A stretch of 6,001 nt of DNA from Saprospirales bacterium (lineage in GTDB: Bacteria > Bacteroidota > Bacteroidia > Chitinophagales > Saprospiraceae): positions 1 through 6,001 of the forward strand of contig JAHEAS010000239.1 of the NCBI GenBank assembly GCA_024642645.1, read 5' to 3'. Each line of letters opens with the position of its first letter. Position 1 is the stretch's first letter. Below, piece by piece: positions 1-5,365 of the stretch. The notes below the pieces were generated by a model that saw nothing but the letters and a program-made list of their open reading frames with translations, did no database searches and was not told the DNA's origin. The translations under genes were made by a program, and so were the position numbers.

Positions 1-559
1 TCACATATTCTATTGTCCGGTTGGCTAATAGGCGGAAGGGGCGCTCCCTGTTGTATTTTTGTACCACGATCAAACCACCCTTGAACTGGCCGAGGTTGAA
101 CAAAGGAAAACTTGTAATGCGTTCTTTCTCGGCCAATGATGCGTCCATTTTGATGGGCACAAAGCGTTTGCCTGTTTGTTTTTGTTGCCACAAAAACTCC
201 TTCATGGCGCCGGGCGTCATGCTCGGGTTCACGTAGGTAGCTAGGTAGTACGCCAAGCTGTCGAAGGACTTCGAGTGCCAAAACACCGTATCAATAGCGT
301 TGGAATTGGGGTCCCAGGAAATGTCAAAGAACGGCATGGAGGTGGCCAACATGCTACCGTCTTCGGTTAGGATGTTGCCCCGCTCGGCTTCCATCGGCAC
401 CTCTTTGATGTAGAGGTCTTCGCCCTTGCTCCGCCATTTTTCACCCTCAATCACGCTGATTTTCACCGCTTGGGTAAAAATGGCGACTGCCACCAACACG
501 ACTGCGGCGAGCACTACGTAAACACGTATGAGGACTTCATTTTTGACGTTGAAAGCCAT
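1..559 (-). CDS. ftsI: FtsI-type penicillin-binding protein (peptidoglycan D,D-transpeptidase), N-terminal part
   Basis: This is the 5' end (186 codons) of a class B penicillin-binding protein that cross-links septal peptidoglycan. The gene leaves the window at base 1, so the transpeptidase domain and its SxxK serine are not visible. The translation starts MAFNVKNEVL. It has one membrane segment at about residues 11-30 (an Ile/Val/Ala-rich stretch) and then the family's dimerisation-domain motif ERGNIL (59-64) followed by DGSMLA (67-72). A YNRERPFRLLANRTI segment at 169-183 corresponds to the R-x-YP...ARTIG region of FtsI proteins. It is last in the visible series mraZ-rsmH-ftsL-ftsI, and murE would be expected next. 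I chose the ATG at 559 because the membrane helix then begins near the N-terminus, as in the family. An in-frame ATG at 616 would add 19 residues, but these are encoded by a heptamer repeat and look non-coding. Confidence 0.93.
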   Translation of the reverse strand, partial: MAFNVKNEVLIRVYVVLAAVVLVAVAIFTQAVKISVIEGEKWRSKGEDLYIKEVPMEAERGNILTEDGSMLATSMPFFDISWDPNSNAIDTVFWHSKSFDSLAYYLATYVNPSMTPGAMKEFLWQQKQTGKRFVPIKMDASLAEKERITSFPLFNLGQFKGGLIVVQKYNRERPFRLLANRTIEYV

Positions 560-570
560 TTCTCTGAAAG

Positions 571-645
571 TTTTGAGTTTTGAGTTTTGAGTTTTGAGTG
601 GCACGGGACAACTCATCACTCAAAACTCATCACTCATCACTCAAT
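571..645. repeat. Heptamer tandem array folded as an inverted repeat, ftsL-ftsI spacer
   Basis: On the plus strand there are four perfect copies of TTTTGAG (571-598), then about 12 nt, then five 7-bp units beginning ACTCA: ACTCATC, ACTCAAA, ACTCATC, ACTCATC, ACTCAAT (611-645). ACTCAAA is the reverse complement of TTTGAGT, so the two halves are complementary and can form a long imperfect hairpin in mRNA. The array fills most of the 96-nt spacer between the ftsL-like stop and the ftsI start and ends 11 nt before the ftsI ATG. It resembles the short tandemly repeated repetitive (STRR) heptamer elements known from other bacteria. Its function is unknown. Confidence 0.9.
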
Positions 646-655
646 TGCTGTTTGT

Positions 656-976
656 TTAATCTTCCACTACAATCCGTTGCACGCTACCAGACGTTTTACG
701 CAGTCCGAGGGCCTCAACGTCCTCTCCGACTTCCGCCAAACGGCTCTTGAACATGGTTTCGGATTTCAAAGAATTATACTGACGCTTCAGTTCTTTTACT
801 TCACTTTGCAAGGTTTGTATTTGCCGGACCTGCTTTTCCGCATAGTGTGCGTTGGCAATGTAGATGACGGTGAGAAAACTCAGGAACAACACGAAAGGCA
901 AGTTCTTCAGTATCAGGGAAGCACCAATGCTCCCAAATTCCAAATAGCTCCCGAGTGATTTTTTTTGTGTTGCCAT
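656..976 (-). CDS. ftsL: FtsL-like cell division protein
   Basis: A 106-residue bitopic membrane protein in the position where Bacteroidota encode their FtsL-like division protein, between rsmH and ftsI. It has a short cytoplasmic N-terminus and one hydrophobic helix at about residues 27-43 (LPFVLFLSFLTVIYIAN). A charged heptad-type region at about 46-80 (EKQVRQIQTLQSEVKELKRQ) is probably the FtsL/DivIC-like periplasmic coiled coil. The short tail ends in EALGLRKTSGSVQRIVVED. FtsL proteins form a complex with FtsB- and FtsQ-type partners and activate FtsW-FtsI at the septum. Sequence conservation in this family is low, so the call rests on size, topology and gene order. The start ATG overlaps a TAG stop in the same frame (TAGATG), so no upstream extension is possible. 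Confidence 0.85.
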   Translation of the reverse strand: MATQKKSLGSYLEFGSIGASLILKNLPFVLFLSFLTVIYIANAHYAEKQVRQIQTLQSEVKELKRQYNSLKSETMFKSRLAEVGEDVEALGLRKTSGSVQRIVVED

Positions 977-986
977 CTAACTTGCT

Positions 987-1056
987 AGTTTGCAGTTCGC
1001 CAGTTGGCAGTTTGCAGTCAGTGTGTGCTTGAATTCACAACCTGTGCAATTGCCAA
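987..1056. repeat. Degenerate heptamer array with inverted copy, rsmH-ftsL spacer
   Basis: Plus-strand units are AGTTTGC (987-993), AGTTCGCC (994-1001, one extra base), AGTTGGC (1002-1008), AGTTTGC (1009-1015) and AGTCAGT (1016-1022), so the period is about 7 bp. TGCCAA at 1051-1056 is the reverse complement of TTGGCA at 1004-1009. The flanking TGCAA (1045-1049) continues the complementarity with gaps, so this spacer can also form an imperfect hairpin. It occupies most of the 85-nt gap between the rsmH stop and the ftsL-like start. The layout matches the array before ftsI but with a different heptamer. Confidence 0.7.
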
Positions 1057-1061
1057 ATAAC

Positions 1062-1958
1062 TCACTTCCGAATTCCAACTCTCATTTTCGCACTCCTTGC
1101 CCTCGTGTTTTTAGCCATTTCATCTTCCGAAGGAGTGATTACACCTTTATTCAACTGTTCAAAAGGTCGTTCAATTTTGCCGTAGAAGTCGCTTTTCTTT
1201 TCGCCTTCCACGTTGCCGGTTTTCAGCAGGTTCTTCACCATGCGGTCTTCGAGGCTGTGAAAGCTGATGACCACCAGCCTGCCGCCGGGCTTGAGCACTT
1301 CGAGCGTTGCTTCGAGGAACTCCTGAAGGGCGCCCATCTCGTCATTCACCTCGATTCGAAGTGCCTGAAAAACCTGCGCCAAGTAGCGGTTCTTATGCCC
1401 TCGAACCAGCGGCTCGATGATGCCGAGCAAATCGCCGATGGTGCGAATTGGGCGATGCCCCCGGTCCTGTACGATTTTTTGCGCCAGCGATTTTGCATTC
1501 CGCACTTCGCCGTATTCGCTAAAAAGCGTTTGCAGGGCATCTGCTGAATAAGTTTTCAAAATCGTTGCCGCCGTGGTTTCTTCGGAGCGGTTCATCCGCA
1601 TGTCCAAATCGGCCTCGAATCGGAACGAAAAGCCACGTTCGGCTTCATTGAGTTGATGGGAGCTAACTCCCAAGTCGGCCAAGATGCCATCCACCTGTTT
1701 CACGCCATGAAGTCGCAGAAACTGCTTCATGTAGCGGAAGTTGTGGTGGTTGAAGGTGAATCGCTCGTCGTCAATCAGATTTCGGAGCGCATCATCATCT
1801 TGGTCAAATGCGAAGAGCCTTCCCTTTTCACCCAATTCATTCAAAATTAACCGACTGTGGCCTCCACCGCCAAAGGTTGCATCAAGGTAAACGCCGTCTT
1901 TTTTAATAGCCAACGCTTCGATGCTTTCTTTGGCGAGAATGGGAATGTGGTAGGCCAT
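1062..1958 (-). CDS. rsmH: 16S rRNA (cytosine(1402)-N(4))-methyltransferase RsmH (MraW)
   Basis: RsmH uses S-adenosylmethionine to N4-methylate C1402 in the P-site region of 16S rRNA. The protein has 298 residues, close to the family's usual 300 or so. Visible motifs in order are HIPIL near the N-terminus (4-8), the SAM-binding loop DATFGGGGHS (26-35), the acidic FAFDQDDDA (49-57), LADLGVSSHQL (93-103) with RGFSF (108-112), FQALRIEVN (197-205), SFHSLEDR (232-239) and the C-terminal NTRARSAKMR (284-293). All family hallmarks are present, with no truncation. The ATG lies 9 nt after the mraZ stop, so the two genes are almost certainly co-transcribed. No Shine-Dalgarno sequence is evident. Confidence 0.98.
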   Translation of the reverse strand: MAYHIPILAKESIEALAIKKDGVYLDATFGGGGHSRLILNELGEKGRLFAFDQDDDALRNLIDDERFTFNHHNFRYMKQFLRLHGVKQVDGILADLGVSSHQLNEAERGFSFRFEADLDMRMNRSEETTAATILKTYSADALQTLFSEYGEVRNAKSLAQKIVQDRGHRPIRTIGDLLGIIEPLVRGHKNRYLAQVFQALRIEVNDEMGALQEFLEATLEVLKPGGRLVVISFHSLEDRMVKNLLKTGNVEGEKKSDFYGKIERPFEQLNKGVITPSEDEMAKNTRARSAKMRVGIRK

Positions 1959-1967
1959 ACAGTCAAA

Positions 1968-2438
1968 TTATATAGGCTTTGCAACCCCTTTATCAACCAT
2001 GACTTTCTGTGCAAGTTCGGCCATGTCCACCTCACCATTGAGCTGGATGTCGTACTCAACTTTTGACCAGATTTCAATTTTCTCATTAACTGCCGCCAGC
2101 ACCACTTCGCCTTCTCCCTCCATGATGCCTGCCCATTCGAGCAGTTGGTTCGGGAAGTTGAGTCGGTCGGCGCTGTCCCTTTTCAGGGGCGTTGCACCAC
2201 GGTAAAACTGGCGCTTGAAATTGCGGGCATCTGTGTCAAATTCGTTGATTTGGTTAACTTGCGCAGATTTTTCATCCCAAACATTTTTGGGATAAAGGAC
2301 AAGGCATTTTTCCATCCCCCGGTTAACCACAAAATTGTCCCTTTCGTCGGCTAGCAATTGCTCAAGCAAAGCGCTCGGCAATCGCAAACGACCTTTAGGG
2401 TCTATTTTGCAGGGATATTCCCCGAGAAGTTGGTTCAT
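1968..2438 (-). CDS. mraZ: Transcriptional regulator / division protein MraZ
   Basis: MraZ is the first gene of the dcw operon and encodes a ring-forming DNA-binding protein with two SpoVT/AbrB-like half domains. In studied bacteria it binds repeated TGGG-containing boxes in its own promoter. The 156-residue product shows the first hallmark as IDPKGRLRLP (12-21) and the second as DSADRLNFP (88-96). In the second, the usual Gly before Arg is replaced by Asp (D91). RQFYRGATP at 76-84 is the conserved link before the second domain. The ATG at 2438 puts the start just before LLGEYPCKID, as is usual. Four 10-bp-spaced GTGGGA-like boxes begin about 34 nt upstream, which fits autoregulation. rsmH follows after 9 nt. 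Confidence 0.97.
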   Translation of the reverse strand: MNQLLGEYPCKIDPKGRLRLPSALLEQLLADERDNFVVNRGMEKCLVLYPKNVWDEKSAQVNQINEFDTDARNFKRQFYRGATPLKRDSADRLNFPNQLLEWAGIMEGEGEVVLAAVNEKIEIWSKVEYDIQLNGEVDMAELAQKVMVDKGVAKPI

Positions 2439-2464
2439 TAGCCTTGAAATTTAATTTCTTGAGC

Positions 2465-2472
2465 CAAAAGTA
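2465..2472 (-). promoter_or_regulatory. Possible Bacteroidota -7 element of the mraZ promoter
   Basis: The minus strand reads TACTTTTG, which fits the Bacteroidota -7 consensus TAnnTTTG and lies 27 nt before the mraZ ATG. No TTTG -33 element occurs at the usual distance; that position is taken up by the GTGGGA boxes. Bound MraZ would therefore overlap the promoter, as expected for autorepression. The motif is short, so chance is possible. Confidence 0.4.
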
Positions 2473-2507
2473 TTCACTTTTTTCCAAAACTTCCCACTTT
2501 TTCCCAC
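2472..2507 (-). promoter_or_regulatory. MraZ operator: four boxes with 10-bp period
   Basis: On the minus strand, hexamers occur at exact 10-bp steps: GTGGGA (2507-2502), GTGGGA (2497-2492), TTGGAA (2487-2482) and GTGAAT (2477-2472). Two are perfect and two are degenerate. Known MraZ operators are direct repeats of TGGG(A/G) separated by 5 nt, giving the same 10-bp period, placed just upstream of mraZ. Position, spacing and box sequence all agree. The link to this organism's MraZ is by analogy. Confidence 0.85.
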
Positions 2508-2673
2508 TTTGCGTGCGAAAAAAGTTTTCCACATAAGGCATTTCCAGTAGCCATCCTTTGAATTGCACTAATTTGAGTTTAGCATTATAACCTATTTGGT
2601 TATTAATGTACTAATACTTTAACTCATACCAGTTGTTGTTTTCATGCTAATGGCATTGATAAGGTAAGGTCGT

Positions 2674-2689
2674 TCCCACTTTTTCACAC
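2674..2689 (-). promoter_or_regulatory. Possible second (distal) MraZ box pair
   Basis: The minus strand reads GTGTGA (2689-2684) and then GTGGGA (2679-2674), again with a 10-bp step and the same AAAA linker as the proximal operator. The pair lies about 180 bp upstream of the proximal boxes in the same orientation and non-coding spacer. It could be an accessory operator or mark a second promoter for the dcw operon. With only one perfect box, the assignment is moderate. Confidence 0.5.
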
Positions 2690-2785
2690 TTACGTTGAAA
2701 TTTGGGCAGCAAATGCGGATTAATTTCTACACTAAAATCTAAAACAGCCAAATAATAACAGATGGGCTTACACCCAAAAGCAGTG

Positions 2786-2822
2786 AATTGCCACTTTGTC
2801 TTTTCTTTGGGAAATGGCAATT
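2786..2822 (-). terminator. Inverted repeat after the GT2 gene, possible terminator
   Basis: AATTGCCA (2786-2793) and TGGCAATT (2815-2822) are perfect 8-bp complements, extendable by three A-T pairs past one bulged base, around a loop of about 14 nt. It lies about 40 nt downstream of the GT2 stop codon. In the minus-strand direction the nearest T-run (CTGCTTTT) starts several bases after the stem, so it is not a classical intrinsic terminator. Confidence 0.35.
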
Positions 2823-2862
2823 AATATAAAATCAAAAATAAAGGGAAGGTATGATGAAGGGT

Positions 2863-3579
2863 CTAATGAAAAAGGCTTTCCCACTTCATCTGGAGGACTC
2901 CCAAAACGGCTTCTTTTATGATGCCTTTCGTCATTTTGGAAGTGCCCTCAATCCGGTCAGTGAAGGTTATCGGGATTTCCCGGACTTTGAATCCAAGCTT
3001 CCAGGCGGTAAATTTCATTTCAATTTGGAAAGCATAGCCGATGAAATGAATTTTGTCCAAGTCCATCGTCTCAAGCACTTTGCTTCGGTAACCCACGAAG
3101 CCAGCGGTAGGGTCTTTTACCCACATCCAGGTTACAAGACGCACATAAAGCGAGGCACCATATGAAAGTATTTTGCGGTCAGCGGGCCAGTTCACGGTGT
3201 TGCCTCCTTTGACATAACGGGAGCCAACTACCACATCTGCCTCATTCTCAAGCATTTCCAACATTCGTATCAGGTCGGAAGGGTTGTGTGAAAAATCACA
3301 ATCCATTTCGAAAATATAGTCGTATTCTTTTGCGAGGCCAAACTTAAAACCCTCGATATAGGCAGTGCCCAGTCCAAGTTTGCCGCTTCGTTGAAGCAAG
3401 AAAATTCGACCTGGATTATCCGCAGATTTTTCCCGGACAACGGCAGAAGTACCATCTGGCGAGCCATCATCCACCACTAGCACATCGAACGGAACGGATA
3501 ATTCCATTACAGTATCAAGCATTTTCCCAACGTTTTCCAGTTCGTTGTAAGTGGGTATGATGACAAGATTCTTCGACAA
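2863..3579 (-). CDS. Polyprenyl/dolichyl-phosphate mannosyltransferase-like family 2 glycosyltransferase
   Basis: A GT-A fold enzyme of the DPM1-like family, which transfers a sugar (mannose in characterised members) from a nucleotide donor to a polyprenyl phosphate on the inner membrane face. Counting from the TTG start (238 residues), motifs are NLVIIPTYNE (4-13), VDDGSPDGT (36-44), the metal-binding D-x-D as DCD (93-95), GSRYVKGG (119-126), DPTAGF (156-161) and FTDRIEGTSKM near 206-216. There is no C-terminal membrane domain, so it resembles the short soluble or peripheral forms. Start choice: the longest frame begins with GTG at 3633, but that codon lies inside a strong stem-loop. The 18 extra residues have no family resemblance, whereas TTG at 3579 gives MSKNLVIIPTYNE, the usual N-terminus. 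Donor and acceptor identity cannot be read from the sequence. Confidence 0.9.
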   Translation of the reverse strand: MSKNLVIIPTYNELENVGKMLDTVMELSVPFDVLVVDDGSPDGTSAVVREKSADNPGRIFLLQRSGKLGLGTAYIEGFKFGLAKEYDYIFEMDCDFSHNPSDLIRMLEMLENEADVVVGSRYVKGGNTVNWPADRKILSYGASLYVRLVTWMWVKDPTAGFVGYRSKVLETMDLDKIHFIGYAFQIEMKFTAWKLGFKVREIPITFTDRIEGTSKMTKGIIKEAVLGVLQMKWESLFH

Positions 3580-3601
3580 GGATGGATAGATTTTTTCAAA
3601 A

Positions 3602-3641
3602 CAACAGAGGTGGCGCTCATTTTGATGCGTCACCTCTGTTG
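3602..3641 (-). terminator. 15-bp stem-loop between the GWxTD gene and the GT2 gene (probable terminator)
   Basis: CAACAGAGGTG (3602-3612) and CACCTCTGTTG (3631-3641) are perfect 11-bp complements. The stem extends inward by one G-U and three Watson-Crick pairs, leaving a 10-nt loop. In the minus direction the stem is followed by TTTTG, a short T-run, so it could end transcription from the GWxTD gene about 100 nt after its stop codon. It could instead be a leader hairpin controlling the GT2 gene, which begins within 25 nt of it. Confidence 0.6.
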
Positions 3642-3653
3642 CTGGTTACGGTG

Positions 3654-3661
3654 CAAAATTA
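3654..3661 (-). promoter_or_regulatory. Possible -7 element for the GT2 gene
   Basis: The minus strand reads TAATTTTG, matching TAnnTTTG, with a TTG about 15 nt upstream, which is shorter than the usual spacing of about 19 or more. A similar TATTTTTG lies at 3723-3730. A transcript starting here would begin just before the stem-loop at 3602-3641. The region is A/T-rich, so chance matches are likely. Confidence 0.25.
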
Positions 3662-3739
3662 TTATTTTTTGGCATTCAAGCCGTGCCTTTTCCAGACAGG
3701 TTTAAATATCTTTTGCTGATTTCAAAAATAATACCGCCC

Positions 3740-5215
3740 TCAAAAGCTATCGAACAATTGGCGTGCGTGCCTTCCTACATTGGATTGCATCCGAGTTCCG
3801 TCAATATAATCGTTGCCGTCTATTTCATTGGGTGCATTCCGATAAAGTTCCACTTCCCAGCGGGGATTGTTGTTTTCTCCACGGGCCGTGGAATGCAATA
3901 ACACATGCCAATTTGTAATCAGCGAGGGGTTGTAAAATACGAATTTGACGTTGTTCTGTCCAGTTTTTGGAAATTGGTTGTAGAACCAAATCTCATAAGG
4001 GGGAGCACTTGGGTCGTTTTCTTCAAAAACGGTGTTGTTTGGTGCTCCGTACTTGAGGAAAATATAGCCACGGTCAGTCTCAAAACCACGTCCAAAACCA
4101 TTTGCAAAACTAAAGTCAACTTGTCTAGCCACATTCATATACGCTTCATAGGCTGCTTCAGGGTTGTTGTGGTTTTCTTTTATCCAATAGCTGAAAAGAT
4201 AGAGCTTCATGGCGTTCATATTCCGGGCTGAGGTAATCATTTTGACATGTTCCCCGTCGGATTTGTCAACCTGCATCATGATTGCTTTGAGGGCATAAAC
4301 GAGTTCGTCCGTTGTCATTTTACCAACAAACTCATCTTCAAGTGGAAGTTTTCCGGTGGAAATATCCGCCTCTGAAACTTTGAGATAGGGATTGCTGCGC
4401 TGAAACGGCATGGCTTTCTTCACCAGCAGTTGCCGGTCTTTATCTCGGATTTCAACGACAAGGTTGTAGTTTCCAGTAGGCAAATCCTTGATATCGACCT
4501 GTTGCACGGCTGCGGCCACAGCTTCAGGCTTTTTGCGTTTGTGTACCACGGATATTTTTTCTTCTCTATCCTTCGTATCGGCATTGTCAATGAACATTGT
4601 TTGAATATAATCAGCTCCTATGGCTTTATCCGCATTGTATACCTCAAAATAGAATAACATCAGCTCATCATTCTTTGCGTAGTAGTTGGTTGGCATCGGC
4701 TCAAACACGAAATTGCCTTTGACCATTGGGTTTGTAGCACTGGCCGAAGCGTCAGCATTTTTCACTGCTGCAAGCAGCTGAATGTCAGAAATAGCAAGTT
4801 TGTCCAAAGAACAATCCAAAGAAAAAGCCGATTCATACTTGTGTGCGCTCTCTGCCTGTGCCACATCTTCAACAGACACTTCAAGTTGGTAGTCGCCATT
4901 GGGCAAAGCATAGCGCTTTACGTCCACAAAATCCACCGGCTGGGTTGTGACAGGGCCTTTGAGGCGGTACTTGTCAAATTTAACAACATTATCGCCCTGT
5001 TTGAAAAGGATAACGACATCGACTAACGCCTGCTTGGTGCTGTCAGTTAAGGGTGAAAGCATTGCGGAGCGGCCAAGGATGGTCGTATAAACTTCGACAT
5101 ACCCATTTCCCTGGCTTTGAAATGTTGCGTAAGAAACGCTTGCATCAATGCTGGTTTGGGCCCATGAAAGGGATGGAAGTGCAGTGCACAACAAGAAAAG
5201 GATAAAATTTTTCAT
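3740..5215 (-). CDS. Secreted GWxTD-domain protein
   Basis: A 491-residue exported protein of unknown biochemical role, related to the GWxTD-domain family common in Bacteroidota. Residues 1-19 form a signal peptide (MKN, then a Leu/Phe-rich core ending SWA, with likely cleavage before Q20). Residues of about 25-290 look like beta-rich extracytoplasmic repeats, with two similar elements, LPNGDYQLEVSVED (104-117) and LPTGNYNLVVEIRD (245-258). The diagnostic segment near 375-393 is GRGFETDRGYIFLKYGAPN, followed by PYEIWFYN (406-413). Here the signature Gly-Trp-x-Thr-Asp reads Gly-Phe-Glu-Thr-Asp, so Phe replaces Trp. The ATG at 5215 is well placed for the signal peptide. The gene diverges from mscS, and the next gene downstream is the GT2 enzyme. 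I infer a cell-envelope role only. Confidence 0.85.
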   Translation of the reverse strand: MKNFILFLLCTALPSLSWAQTSIDASVSYATFQSQGNGYVEVYTTILGRSAMLSPLTDSTKQALVDVVILFKQGDNVVKFDKYRLKGPVTTQPVDFVDVKRYALPNGDYQLEVSVEDVAQAESAHKYESAFSLDCSLDKLAISDIQLLAAVKNADASASATNPMVKGNFVFEPMPTNYYAKNDELMLFYFEVYNADKAIGADYIQTMFIDNADTKDREEKISVVHKRKKPEAVAAAVQQVDIKDLPTGNYNLVVEIRDKDRQLLVKKAMPFQRSNPYLKVSEADISTGKLPLEDEFVGKMTTDELVYALKAIMMQVDKSDGEHVKMITSARNMNAMKLYLFSYWIKENHNNPEAAYEAYMNVARQVDFSFANGFGRGFETDRGYIFLKYGAPNNTVFEENDPSAPPYEIWFYNQFPKTGQNNVKFVFYNPSLITNWHVLLHSTARGENNNPRWEVELYRNAPNEIDGNDYIDGTRMQSNVGRHARQLFDSF

Positions 5216-5365
5216 GCCTAAAAATTAAAAAAGTTGGGCTTTTGAACGCTCTCATTGCGCGAGTTGGCACACAGGATTTCATAAAACGCTCTAAGTTATA
5301 GAGATTTGCACAACTTATTTAGGGTAGCATAACACAATCAAGCGTTTTAATACCAAAATTGCAAC
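5216..5365. promoter_or_regulatory. Divergent intergenic region with repeated AACGCT motif
   Basis: This 150-bp region separates two divergent genes and so must hold both promoters. AACGCTCT occurs at 5245-5252 and again at 5285-5292, exactly 40 bp apart. AAAACGCT (5283-5290) is also the perfect reverse complement of AGCGTTTT (5341-5348), 18 nt before the mscS-like ATG. No clear TAnnTTTG element was found, so promoters are not placed. Confidence 0.35.

Larger units (their letters stand above)
2439..2862. other. Non-coding spacer between the GT2 gene and mraZ (mraZ control region)
   Basis: This 424-bp, A/T-rich stretch contains no convincing open reading frame on either strand. It holds two groups of MraZ-like boxes (2472-2507 and 2674-2689), a TAnnTTTG-like element at 2465-2472 and a small inverted repeat at 2786-2822. 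The part at about 2533-2670 shows no structure I can assign. Confidence 0.8.

Noticed and set aside
571..645. CRISPR-like array
   Set aside because: Units are only 7 bp with no unique spacers between them, and no cas genes are nearby.
587..958. Plus-strand open frame opposite the ftsL-like gene
   Set aside because: Its first part is the heptamer repeat and the rest is antisense to ftsL; no protein family features.
990..1547. Plus-strand open frame of 185 codons opposite rsmH
   Set aside because: It overlaps the complete, motif-rich rsmH on the other strand and shows no recognisable family; it is an antisense shadow.
2584..2589. TATAAT on the minus strand upstream of mraZ
   Set aside because: It matches the E. 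coli-type -10, not the Bacteroidota consensus, has no clear partner element, and lies in A/T-rich DNA.
2439..2862. Hidden small gene or RNA in the 424-bp spacer
   Set aside because: I see no open frame with a plausible start and no extended RNA fold beyond the 8-bp inverted repeat at 2786-2822.
2879..2884. Another GTGGGA on the minus strand, near the end of the GT2 gene
   Set aside because: No partner box exists 10 bp to either side and it lies in coding sequence, so it is most likely chance.
2851..3165. Plus-strand open frame opposite the GT2 gene
   Set aside because: It is antisense to conserved GT2 motifs and has no family signature of its own.
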